Shown here: positions 1-7,498 of the stretch, in pieces
Position numbering within the stretch: the stretch's first letter is position 1
How the letters are laid out: the number at the start of each line of letters is the position of its first letter
NCBI GenBank assembly: GCA_963830725.1
Contig: CAWHNO010000012.1
Coordinates: forward strand, 1-64,000
Origin: DASSUW01 sp963830725
GTDB taxonomy: Bacteria > Actinomycetota > Thermoleophilia > Solirubrobacterales > Solirubrobacteraceae
DNA length: 64,000 nt
Direction: 5' to 3'
The notes under the pieces: generated by a model
Seen by the model: the letters and a program-made list of their open reading frames with translations, nothing else
Databases searched by the model: none
What the model was told of the DNA's origin: nothing
Translations under genes and position numbers: made by a program

Positions 1-1
1 G

Positions 2-75
2 TGGGCGGTGCGCGGCTCGAACGCGCGACCTCCTGCTTGTAAGGCAGGCGCTCTGACCAGCTGAGCTAACCGCCC
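2..75 (-). tRNA. tRNA-Val (anticodon TAC)
   Basis: Read on the minus strand it folds as a full cloverleaf. The acceptor stem is GGGCGGT/ACCGCCC, the D arm contains AGCTCAGCTGGTCAGAGC, the anticodon stem CCTGC/GCAGG encloses the loop CTTACAA, and the T arm is GCGCG-TTCGAGC-CGCGC. The anticodon TAC reads GUA (Val). The discriminator base is A; whether CCA is encoded lies off the window edge. Confidence 0.95.
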
Positions 76-96
76 GGGCGCGATGGATCGTAGATG

Positions 97-1455
97 CTAC
101 GGGTGGATGTTCTGGTTGCCGCGCAGGACGTTGGCCGGGTCGTAGCGGCGCTTGAGGGCGACGAGGCGGTCGTGCTTGGCGGCGCCGTAGGCAGCGCGCA
201 CGCGATCGGCGCCCTCGTCGGCGAGGAAGTTGACGTAGGCACGGCCGCCGGCGTGGGGCTCGAGCGCGGCGTAGCACTCGTGGACCCAGCGCACGTGGCG
301 GTCGGCCTCGGGGTCGTCCTCGAGCCAGACCGCGTTGATGTTCACGTTGTGGGCCGCGTCGCGCTGGCTGTACGCGGTCTCGTCCTCGCCCACGCGGGCG
401 ACGGCGCCGCCGAGCTGGAAGACGATGATGTAGGAGCGCGGCGAGGTGATCCTCGCCGCCTGGTCCACGAGCGTGTCGATCGCGGCGTCGGTGAGCGGTG
501 GCAGCTCCCACGAGCGCCAGTGGTAGTGCCAGCCGTGCGGGACGCTCGGGTCGAAGAGCCGCTGGAGCTCGAGGTAGGGACGCGCTCCGACGGCGTCGAC
601 GAGCGGTGATCCGAAGCTGCGCAGCGGGGCGAGCACGGCCTCGCCGCGCTCGAGGTCGCCGGCGTAGCAGACGGCCACCGTCACGACAGGACGGCCGTGG
701 AACTCCGCGGGGATGAACGGCAGCGGCGGCGCCATCCGCAGATTGAGGATCGTCGTCAGCTCGTCGGGCGCCTCGGCGATCACGTCGCGGTAGTGGCGCA
801 GGACCTCCGGACCGTCCTCGAGCGCGTAGTAGATCGGGCCGGCCAGCACGGTCGGACCCACCTCGTGCAGGCGGTACTCGAACGAGGTGACGATGCCGAA
901 GTTGCCGCCGCCCCCGCGCAGACCCCAGAACAGGTCCGCATGCTCGTGCTCGCTCGCGCGCAGGACGTCTCCGTCGGCGGTCACGACCTCGGCGGCGAGC
1001 AGGTTGTCGACCGTCGCGCCGTGGCGGCGCATCAGCCAGCCGATCCCGCCGCCCAGCGTGAGCCCGGCGATGCCGGTGTGCGTGACGATGCCGCCGACAG
1101 TGGCCAGGCCGTGGGCCTGGGTGGCGGCGTCGAGCTCGCCCCACAGGACGCCGCCCCCCGCGCGCGCCGTCCGGGCGTCGGCGTCGACCTCGATCGCGCG
1201 CAGCGGCGACAGGTCGATCACGAGGCCGTCGTCGCACACCGACCAGCCGGCGATGCTGTGGCCGCCGCCGCGCACGGCCACCTGCAGCTCGCGCTCGCGG
1301 GCGAGCTCGAGGGCGGCCGCCACGTCGGCCGCGCCGCCGCAGCGCGCGATCAGCGCAGGGCGCCGGTCGATCGCGCCGTTCCAGACCCGGCGCGCCTCGT
1401 CGTACGGCTCGTCGCCGGGGCGCAGCAGCTCGCCGTGGAAGGTCGCGGTCGCCAT
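97..1455 (-). CDS. FAD-binding PCMH/BBE-type oxidoreductase
   Basis: A 452-residue flavoprotein of the berberine-bridge-like oxidase family, probably oxidising an alcohol, sugar or secondary metabolite. The N-terminal FAD domain carries RGGGHS at about residues 62-67; the His is the usual covalent 8-alpha-histidyl attachment site. A GGGIGW...RHG...DN segment follows near residue 136. The Cys of bicovalent members (in CPTVG) is replaced (LATVGG), so a single covalent link is likely. The C-terminus matches the BBE domain (YDP.NVLRGNQNI). It diverges from the HxlR regulator at 1540 across about 85 bp, which suggests local control. The substrate cannot be told from sequence. Confidence 0.9.
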   Translation of the reverse strand: MATATFHGELLRPGDEPYDEARRVWNGAIDRRPALIARCGGAADVAAALELARERELQVAVRGGGHSIAGWSVCDDGLVIDLSPLRAIEVDADARTARAGGGVLWGELDAATQAHGLATVGGIVTHTGIAGLTLGGGIGWLMRRHGATVDNLLAAEVVTADGDVLRASEHEHADLFWGLRGGGGNFGIVTSFEYRLHEVGPTVLAGPIYYALEDGPEVLRHYRDVIAEAPDELTTILNLRMAPPLPFIPAEFHGRPVVTVAVCYAGDLERGEAVLAPLRSFGSPLVDAVGARPYLELQRLFDPSVPHGWHYHWRSWELPPLTDAAIDTLVDQAARITSPRSYIIVFQLGGAVARVGEDETAYSQRDAAHNVNINAVWLEDDPEADRHVRWVHECYAALEPHAGGRAYVNFLADEGADRVRAAYGAAKHDRLVALKRRYDPANVLRGNQNIHP

Positions 1456-1539
1456 GTGTTCACGGTCCCAGGGTCGCGACGGCCGGGCAAGTCCATCTTG
1501 TGGACTGTCACGGAGCCGTCACGGTGGGAGACTGAACTC

Positions 1540-2253
1540 GTGGAGGTCCGCAGCTACGGCCAGTACTGCCCCGTCGCGCGGGCGACCGAGATCCTGGCCA
1601 TGCGCTGGACGCCGATCATCGTGCGCAACATGCTGCTCGGCTGCGAGACCTTCAGCGAGCTGATGGATGGCGCGCCCGGCATCCCGCGCACGCTGCTCAG
1701 CCGGCGGCTCGAGCTGCTGGAGCAGTATGGAGTGGTCGAGCGCCGGCCCAGCGGCCGCGGCTCGCGCTACCTGCTGACCGAGGCCGGCCGCGAGCTGGAG
1801 TCCGTGATCGACGCGATGGGAACCTGGGGCGCGCGCTGGCTCGAGGCGGCGCCCGCGCACTTCGACTCCCACACGGTGTTGTGGTCGCTCTGCCGCCTGA
1901 CCGCTCCCGCCGACCTGCCCGGGCGCAGGCTGGTGATCCGCTTCGAGCTGCGCGACGGCGACAAGCGGCGCATCTGGGTCGTCCTCTGCCCACCCGACTC
2001 CGAGGTGTGCGTGAAGCCGCCGGGATACGACGAGGACCTGGTCGTGACCACGACCTCCGAGTGGCTGGCGAAGTGGCACATGGGCCGGATCTCGCTCGGG
2101 CAGGCGATGCACGAGGGGCTGATCGCGGTCCAGGGCCCGAGCGAGCTCGTGCAGACGCTGTCGACGCTCGGGCTCAGCCGCTTCGCGAACGTCGAGCCGG
2201 CACCGCGACACCGCCGACGACCGGCAGCTCGAGCTCGCTCCCGCTCGGGTTGA
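1540..2253 (+). CDS. HxlR-family winged-helix regulator with SCP2-like C-terminal domain
   Basis: A 237-residue regulator. The N-terminal half is an HxlR winged helix: CPVARATEIL.RWTPIIVRNML, then GIPRTLLSRRLELLE as recognition region, and the wing (GVVERRP..GRGSRYLLTEAG). The second half resembles the sterol-carrier-like ligand domain often attached to such regulators (FELRDGDKRRIWV...DLVVTTTSEWLAKWHMGRISL). GTG at 1540 was chosen because GGGAG lies 9 nt upstream and HxlR proteins begin close to the Cys-Pro; the frame is open further upstream but only as antisense of the FAD oxidase. It is divergent from that oxidase, its likely target. The 3' end overlaps the peptidase remnant by 80 bp. Confidence 0.88.
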   Translation: MEVRSYGQYCPVARATEILAMRWTPIIVRNMLLGCETFSELMDGAPGIPRTLLSRRLELLEQYGVVERRPSGRGSRYLLTEAGRELESVIDAMGTWGARWLEAAPAHFDSHTVLWSLCRLTAPADLPGRRLVIRFELRDGDKRRIWVVLCPPDSEVCVKPPGYDEDLVVTTTSEWLAKWHMGRISLGQAMHEGLIAVQGPSELVQTLSTLGLSRFANVEPAPRHRRRPAARARSRSG

Positions 2254-3130
2254 GCGTCAGCCGCGTGCCCGGCCGCGGGCGCAGCGTGTAGTCGTGGTCG
2301 GTCGAGACGACCACGAGGCCGATCCGGTGCCCCGCGCGCCAGACGTAGTCGTCGGGCTGCAGGTCCCAGCGCAGCCGGTACTCGCGCCCGAGGCGCAGGG
2401 GCCGGCTGCGGGCGATCCCGTCGCGGTTGCGCGGGTCGAGCCAGCCGCGCGTGACCATCACGGGCCTGCCGGCGCCGTAGTCGACGAGCACCGCGGTGAG
2501 GTTCGCCGCGCGTCGGTTGGCGATCGACATCCGCAGGGCGACCCACGGCGTGCCGCTCAGCCGCACGTCGGCGGAGCGCGGACGAGACGTACAGCAGCCG
2601 GTTCGGGTCGTCGCGCCCGGGCCGGGCGATCAGCTCACGGTCGGTGTCACGCCGACGGCCGCGATCCACGAATGACTGCCGAAGGCCGGCCGCGGGCTGT
2701 GTGGCGAGCGACCTGTCGGCGCTCGGGTACAGCCGCGCGGTGGTCGTGCCGGGCGCGGGCCAGTCGGCCTCGTCGTGATAGCTGCCGTCCTCGCGCTGGA
2801 TCGCGAGCCGCGGCTCGCTGTCGATCCCGTTGGGGACGCCGAACAGCCAGCGGTCGAACCAGCGGTGCTCGGCGCGCCGGTAGGCCGCGCCGCCGGGGCC
2901 GCCGTGCCCGCCGTTGTGGAGCCACAGCTTGCGCGGCACGACCAGGCGCGACCACCAGGCGGCGAACGCCTTCGGCCTGACGTTCCAGTCGTTGCGGCCG
3001 TGGACGACGAAGACGCTGGCGCGGACCCGCTTCGCGCGCGCGGCCGGCGGCGCCGGTTGGCGGATGCGCACCGGCGGGAGCGCGACGAGGCCGAGGTCGC
3101 GGAGACCGCAGCCGGCGACGGGCCGCGGGG
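2174..3130 (-). pseudogene. Remnant of an X-Pro dipeptidyl-peptidase / CocE-type S15 hydrolase
   Basis: Two open segments together match the second half of an S15/CocE acyl hydrolase. The first (about 3090-2575) holds the acid region VVHGRNDWNV and the catalytic-His region LHNGGHGG. The second (2566-2174) is the beta-sandwich C-terminal domain (RLSGTPW, LTAVLVDYG, ELELPVVGG). They are out of frame at about 2574-2578, where one extra C/G in the run separates them. The N-terminal half with the catalytic Ser is missing, so this is a truncated relic whatever the status of the frameshift. The 3' end overlaps the HxlR gene. Confidence 0.75.
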
Positions 3131-3168
3131 ATGACGAGCGCGCAGCGACGGACCGGCATCCTGGCATC

Positions 3169-3513
3169 ATGCCGCGGATGGATCGCTCCGTCGCCTGGCG
3201 GGCGGCGCTGCTGCAGGCGCTGCTGGTGACCGCCGTGGCCGTCGCCCTCGCCGTCGCGCTGCCGCGATCGTTCTTCGAGGACTGGGGATGGCTCGCCGGC
3301 CCGGCGGCCTGGGGCGGCTGCGCGCTCGCGGCCGGGGCGTGGCTGCGGCTGCCGCTCGGCATGGTGCTCGTCGGCGCCGGGCTGTCGGGGCTGCCGATGC
3401 TGATCGGCGTCGCGGTCGGCGTGCACTGGCTCGGCGCGCCGCTCGGGCTCGCCGTCTTCGGCCTCTGGTGCGGCCGGCTCGCCGGCCGCCGCTTGGCGGT
3501 GGTGGCGACCTGA
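3169..3513 (+). CDS. Small integral membrane protein, unknown function
   Basis: A 114-residue protein with three or four hydrophobic segments (residues about 8-27, 36-52, 56-78 and 82-100) and short basic loops. I do not recognise a family. Start is ATG 3169 (MPRMDRS) or ATG 3178. Its TGA overlaps the ATG of the SDR gene (TGATG at 3511-3515), so the two are probably co-translated. Upstream lies only the peptidase relic. Confidence 0.65.
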   Translation: MPRMDRSVAWRAALLQALLVTAVAVALAVALPRSFFEDWGWLAGPAAWGGCALAAGAWLRLPLGMVLVGAGLSGLPMLIGVAVGVHWLGAPLGLAVFGLWCGRLAGRRLAVVAT

Positions 3514-4265
3514 TGGATCTCGGGCTCCGCGACCGCGTCGCGCTCGTCACCGGCGCCTCCAAGGGGATCGGCCGCGGCATCGCCGCCGGCCTGGTCGCCG
3601 AGGGCGGGCAGGTGGCGATCGCCTCGCGCTCCGCCGAGCGCATCGAGGCCGCGGCGGCGGACATCGGCGCCCGCGGCTACGTGTTCGATGCCGACGGCCC
3701 GGACGCGGTGCCGGGGCTGCTCGAGCAGGTGCAAGCGGACCTCGGCCCGATCGACATCTACATCGCCAACACCGGAGGCCCGCCCGCCGGCCCGGACCCG
3801 CTCGCATTCACGCGCGAGCAATGGCAGGCCGCCCACCGCTCGCTGGTGCTGACGCCGATGGCGTTCCTCGAGCGCCTGCTGCCCGGGATGCGCGAGCGCG
3901 GCTTCGGCCGTGTGGTGGCGATCGGCTCGATGGCGGTCAGCGAGCCGATCGACAACCTGCAGCTCTCGAACGCCCACCGCCCGGGTCTCGTCGCCGCCTT
4001 CAAGGTGCTGGCGCGCCAGTGCGCGCCCGACGGCGTCACGCTCAACCACGTCCACCCAGGCCAGATCGCCACCGACCGCATGATCGGCACCGCCGGCTCG
4101 CTCGAGGCGGCTCAGGAGCGGGCGCGCCAGAACGTGCCCGCCGGGCGGCTCGGCACCGTCGAGGAGCTGGCCGCCGCGGCGGTCTTCCTGTGCTCCGTGC
4201 AGGCGGGCTACATCACCGGTACGTCGCTGCTCGTCGACGGCGGGCTGACGCGAAGCGTCTCGTAG
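3513..4265 (+). CDS. Divergent short-chain dehydrogenase/reductase
   Basis: A 250-residue Rossmann oxidoreductase with TGASKGIG at 13-20 for NAD(P) binding and IANTGGPP in place of NNAG. The catalytic Ser region is present (AIGSMAVSEP). The usual YxxxK is altered: the aligned segment is LSNAHRPG, so Tyr becomes Ser and Lys becomes Arg. This matches a known divergent SDR group labelled 3-oxoacyl-ACP-reductase-like that lacks the Tyr. The C-terminus (ITGTSLLVDGG) is standard. Translationally coupled to the membrane protein upstream. Activity on ketoacyl substrates should not be assumed. Confidence 0.88.
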   Translation: MDLGLRDRVALVTGASKGIGRGIAAGLVAEGGQVAIASRSAERIEAAAADIGARGYVFDADGPDAVPGLLEQVQADLGPIDIYIANTGGPPAGPDPLAFTREQWQAAHRSLVLTPMAFLERLLPGMRERGFGRVVAIGSMAVSEPIDNLQLSNAHRPGLVAAFKVLARQCAPDGVTLNHVHPGQIATDRMIGTAGSLEAAQERARQNVPAGRLGTVEELAAAAVFLCSVQAGYITGTSLLVDGGLTRSVS

Positions 4266-4337
4266 TACCCCCAGCGAGAGTCGAACTCGCGCTAACGCCG
4301 TGAAAGGGCGTCGTGCTAACCGCTACACCATGGGGGC
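4266..4337 (-). tRNA. tRNA-Glu (anticodon TTC)
   Basis: Minus-strand cloverleaf: acceptor GCCCCCA/TGGGGGT, anticodon stem ACGCC/GGCGT around CTTTCAC (anticodon TTC, Glu), T arm GCGAG-TTCGACT-CTCGC, discriminator A. It ends 1 nt from the stop codon of the convergent SDR gene and lies 25 nt downstream of the small membrane-protein ORF at 4363-4524. Confidence 0.95.
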
Positions 4338-4362
4338 GCGAGTTCCTGAGTGTAGGCGCCGT

Positions 4363-4524
4363 TCACGCGGGCTCGTCTGGCCAGTGGCCGTGCTCGTCGT
4401 AGAACTCGCGCGCGGCCTCCTCGCGGTCGCGGTCGCCGCGGCCCGTCGCCAGCGACCACAGGATCACGACGATCAGCACGATCCCGCCGAGCACGCCGAT
4501 GATGCTCCAGATCAGCTCTGCCAT
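4363..4524 (-). CDS. 53-residue single-span membrane protein between two tRNAs
   Basis: ATG at 4524 and TGA at 4365-4363 give 53 residues: a hydrophobic helix (MAELIWSIIGVLGGIVLIVV...), then a charged cytoplasmic-type tail (GDRDREEAAREFYDEHGHWPDE). The clear TM/tail division and the non-random tail support a real gene. The start codon is only 4 nt beyond the 3' end of tRNA-Lys, whose GGGGGCA could serve as a weak ribosome site. tRNA-Glu follows 25 nt after the stop. The tail motif resembles small hypothetical proteins I associate with Thermoleophilia, from memory only. Function unknown. Confidence 0.7.
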   Translation of the reverse strand: MAELIWSIIGVLGGIVLIVVILWSLATGRGDRDREEAAREFYDEHGHWPDEPA

Positions 4525-4528
4525 GTCA

Positions 4529-4601
4529 TGCCCCCGGCAGGAATCGAACCTGCGTCGCGCGGATTAAAAGTCCGCCGCTCTAACCGCTGAGCTACGAGGG
4601 C
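4529..4601 (-). tRNA. tRNA-Lys (anticodon TTT)
   Basis: Minus-strand cloverleaf: acceptor GCCCTCG/CGGGGGC with one T-G pair, D arm GCTC..GAGC, anticodon stem GCGGA/TCCGC around CTTTTAA (anticodon TTT, Lys), T arm GCAGG-TTCGATT-CCTGC, discriminator A, no encoded CCA. Confidence 0.95.
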
Positions 4602-4636
4602 TCCAAGATGGTAAATCGCCGGGCTAAGCTGACTCC

Positions 4637-5272
4637 GTGCACCCCCGGGATGAGGGTCGGAAGGCTCCCGCACGGCGGCGCAGGAGGACCCCGGAGATCG
4701 CGGAGCGAGAGATCATCGCAGCCGCCGAGGCATTCTTGCGCGAGCGTCCCTTCCGTGAGCTCACCGTCGACGAGGTGATGCGGCGGACCGAGCTCTCCCG
4801 ACCGTCGTTCTACGTCTACTTCACCGACCGTCATCAGCTCGTCCTGCGTGTGGTCGAGCACCTCGGCGCGCAGCTGTTCGCGATGTCCGACCGCTGGCTC
4901 CGCGGGACCGGGCCGGGGCCGGAGCTCGCGCGCGAGGCGCTCGAGGGCATCGTCGACGTCTACGCCGGCCACGGGCCCGTGATGCGCGCGCTGGCCGACG
5001 CGGCTGCCGACGACCCCGGCGTCGAGCAGGCGTACACCGCGATCGTGCAGGCCTTCGTCGACGCCACCGCGCGGCACATCGAGAAGGAGATCGCCGCCGG
5101 GCGGATCCTCCCGCTCGACGCTCGTGAGACCGCGCGCGCCCTGGTGTGGATGATGGAGCGCTACCTGAATCTCAGCCTCGGCCGCGAGCCGCAGACGCCG
5201 CGCGAGGCCGTGGCCGACGCGCTGACGACGATCTGGACGCGCGTCCTCTACGGGGCCGCCGAGCCGAATTAG
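4637..5272 (+). CDS. TetR/AcrR-family transcriptional regulator
   Basis: A 211-residue TetR protein. After a basic N-terminal arm (RRRRRTPEIAERE), the helix-turn-helix spans about 42-66 (LTVDEVMRRTELSRPSFYVYF) and is followed by TDRHQLV. The C-terminal ligand domain is EthR-like in layout (alpha-helical, with LVWMMERYLN near residue 170). GTG 4637 is the first in-frame start and no clear competing Shine-Dalgarno is visible. It converges on purH with 4 bp between the stops. No target is evident nearby. Confidence 0.85.
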   Translation: MHPRDEGRKAPARRRRRTPEIAEREIIAAAEAFLRERPFRELTVDEVMRRTELSRPSFYVYFTDRHQLVLRVVEHLGAQLFAMSDRWLRGTGPGPELAREALEGIVDVYAGHGPVMRALADAAADDPGVEQAYTAIVQAFVDATARHIEKEIAAGRILPLDARETARALVWMMERYLNLSLGREPQTPREAVADALTTIWTRVLYGAAEPN

Positions 5273-5276
5273 CGCC

Positions 5277-6845
5277 TCAGTGCCGGAAGTGCCGGCGGTG
5301 GGTGAAGACCATCGAGATGCCGGCGGCGTCGGCGGCGTCGACGACCTCGTGGTCGCGCACCGAGCCGCCGGGCTGGATGATGGCGGTCACCCCGGCGTCG
5401 ACCGCCAGCCGGGGACCGTCCGAGAACGGGAAGAAGGCGTCGGAGGCCAGCGCGCCGCCGGTCAGGTCGGTGTCCGTGGCGCGCGCCTTCTCGATCGCCA
5501 GGCGGACCGAGTCGACGCGGCTCATCTGCCCGGCCCCGATCCCGACCGACGCGAGGTCGCGCGCGAGCACGATCGCGTTCGAGCGCACGTGCTTGCACAC
5601 GCGCCAGGCGAACAGCATCTCGCCCCACTCGCGCTCGGACGGCTTGCGCTCGGTCACCACCTCCATCTCCGAGCGATCCTCGAGGTCGAGGTCGCGGTCC
5701 TGCACCAGCAGGCCGCCGATCACGCGCTTGACGTCCCACTCCGAGACGTTCACGCGGCGGCGCTCACCGTCCTCGAGGATGCGCAGGTTCGGCTTGCTGC
5801 CCAGCACGTCGACCGCGTCGTCGCTGAACTCCGGCGCGATGACCACCTCGGCGAACTGGCCCGTCAGCGCCTGGGCGAGCGCAGCGTCGACCGGCCGGTT
5901 GATGCAGATGACGCCCCCGAACGCCGACTGCGGGTCGCACGCGAAGGCGCGCCGGTAGGCCTCGACGGCCGAGCTGCCGACCGCGACGCCGCACGGGTTG
6001 TTGTGCTTGATGATCGCGCACGCCGGGACCTCGAACTCCTGCACCAGCAGCCGGCCGGAGTTGATGTCGAGCACGTTGTTGAACGACAGCTCCTTGCCGC
6101 CGAGCTGGCGCACATGCGAGAGCACGTGCATGCGGGCGCCGACCTGCGCGTAGTAGGCGGCGCGCTGGTGCGGGTTCTCGCCGTACGAGAGGTCGGTGAC
6201 CTTCTCGTAGGCCGACATCATCAGCTCCGGGAACGCGCCCTGCTTCTCGGCGAACCAGCGCGAGATCGCGGTGTCGTAGCGAGCCGTGTAGGCGAACGCC
6301 TCGGCCGCCAGGCTCTCGCGTGTGGGCACCGAGAGCTTGCCTTCGCCGTCGCGCAGCTCCTGCAGCACGGCGTCGTAGCTCTCCGGCTTGACCACGACGG
6401 CCGTGAACGCATGGTTCTTGGCGGCGGCGCGGATCATCGTCGGGCCGCCGATGTCGATGTGCTCGAGCACCTCGTGCTCGGTCACGCCCCGGCGGCCGGC
6501 CCACGCCTCGAACGGGTACAGGTTCACGCACACGAGGTCGACGAACTCGACCTCGTGCTCGTCGGCGGCGGCCATGTGGACGGGGTCGTCGCGCAGGGCG
6601 AGCACGCCGGCGTAGAGCTTCGGGTGCAGCGTCTTGACGCGGCCCCCCATGATCTCCGGGAAGCCCGTGAGGTCTCGGACGTCGCGGACGGTCAGGCCCA
6701 CCTCCCGCAGGGTCGTCGCCGTGCCGCCGGTGGACACCAGCTCGACGTCCAGCTCGGCGAGGCCGCGGGCGAACTCGACGATGGCCGTCTTGTCGGAGAC
6801 CGACAGGACCGCGCGCCGGATCAGAACCTCCCCCGGCTGCGTCAT
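5277..6845 (-). CDS. purH: Bifunctional AICAR transformylase / IMP cyclohydrolase
   Basis: A 522-residue PurH performing the last two steps of IMP synthesis in the cytoplasm: formylation of AICAR with 10-formyl-THF, then ring closure. The N-terminal MGS-like cyclohydrolase domain has LSVSDKT..., STGGT and GRVKTLHP. The C-terminal transformylase has SYGENPHQ, KHNNPCG and SAFGG. Length is normal. ATG 6845 was chosen because it gives the standard N-terminus; the longer open frame upstream reads through purN and recQ out of their frames. It lies 44 nt downstream of purN and converges on the TetR gene. Confidence 0.97.
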   Translation of the reverse strand: MTQPGEVLIRRAVLSVSDKTAIVEFARGLAELDVELVSTGGTATTLREVGLTVRDVRDLTGFPEIMGGRVKTLHPKLYAGVLALRDDPVHMAAADEHEVEFVDLVCVNLYPFEAWAGRRGVTEHEVLEHIDIGGPTMIRAAAKNHAFTAVVVKPESYDAVLQELRDGEGKLSVPTRESLAAEAFAYTARYDTAISRWFAEKQGAFPELMMSAYEKVTDLSYGENPHQRAAYYAQVGARMHVLSHVRQLGGKELSFNNVLDINSGRLLVQEFEVPACAIIKHNNPCGVAVGSSAVEAYRRAFACDPQSAFGGVICINRPVDAALAQALTGQFAEVVIAPEFSDDAVDVLGSKPNLRILEDGERRRVNVSEWDVKRVIGGLLVQDRDLDLEDRSEMEVVTERKPSEREWGEMLFAWRVCKHVRSNAIVLARDLASVGIGAGQMSRVDSVRLAIEKARATDTDLTGGALASDAFFPFSDGPRLAVDAGVTAIIQPGGSVRDHEVVDAADAAGISMVFTHRRHFRH

Positions 6846-6889
6846 CGGCCTCCCTCCATGGGGTGGGGACGATACCTGTGGGGGGCTGC

Positions 6890-7498
6890 TCACCGCCTGA
6901 CCATCACCCTCCTGGGCTGCTCGGGATCGAACGACACGGCGCCGCGGGCGATCAGCTCGACGGCCTCGCACAGCAGGTCGTGCTCGAGCGGCCGCAGCCG
7001 GTCGCGCACCGCCGCGGGATCGCTCGCGTCCGGCAGCTCGAGCGCGCGCTGGGCGATCACCGGGCCGGTGTCGACCCCCTCGTCGACGAAGTGGACGGTG
7101 ACGCCGAACACCTTGACCCCGTAGGCGAGCGCCTGCTCGATCGCCCGCACGCCGGGGAAGGCCGGCAGCAGGGCGGGGTGCACGTTGATCACGCGCTGCG
7201 GGAAGCGGGCGAGGAAGGCCGGGTCGACGAGCGCCATGTAGCCGGCCAGGACGACGAGCTCGACCTCGCGGGCGGCGAGCCAGTCCGCGATCGCCGCGTC
7301 GCGCGCCGCACGGTCGGCATGGCCGGAGAGCGGGAACTCGGCGGTCTCCACGCCCGCCCGCGCGGCACGCTCGAGCGCGGCGGCGCCCGGTTGGTCGGTG
7401 CCCACGGCGACGACCTCGACGCCGTGGCGGCCCTGCACGCGGTCGAGTATGGCCTGGAGGTTGGTGCCGGCGCCCGAGGCCAGGACGCCGACCTTCAT
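6890..7498 (-). CDS. purN: Phosphoribosylglycinamide formyltransferase (folate-dependent)
   Basis: A 202-residue GAR transformylase. Visible family features are LASGAGTNLQAIL at the N-terminus, INVHPALLPAF with the catalytic Asn and His, and VHFVDEGVDTGP with the catalytic Asp. This is the formate-independent (PurN, not PurT) route. Its ATG overlaps the recQ stop (ATGA at 7498-7495), so translation is probably coupled to recQ. purH follows 44 nt downstream. Confidence 0.96.
   Translation of the reverse strand: MKVGVLASGAGTNLQAILDRVQGRHGVEVVAVGTDQPGAAALERAARAGVETAEFPLSGHADRAARDAAIADWLAAREVELVVLAGYMALVDPAFLARFPQRVINVHPALLPAFPGVRAIEQALAYGVKVFGVTVHFVDEGVDTGPVIAQRALELPDASDPAAVRDRLRPLEHDLLCEAVELIARGAVSFDPEQPRRVMVRR

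Noticed and set aside
697..1539. Upstream extension of the HxlR gene
   Set aside because: The extension is antisense to the FAD oxidase; the family N-terminus and a Shine-Dalgarno support GTG 1540.
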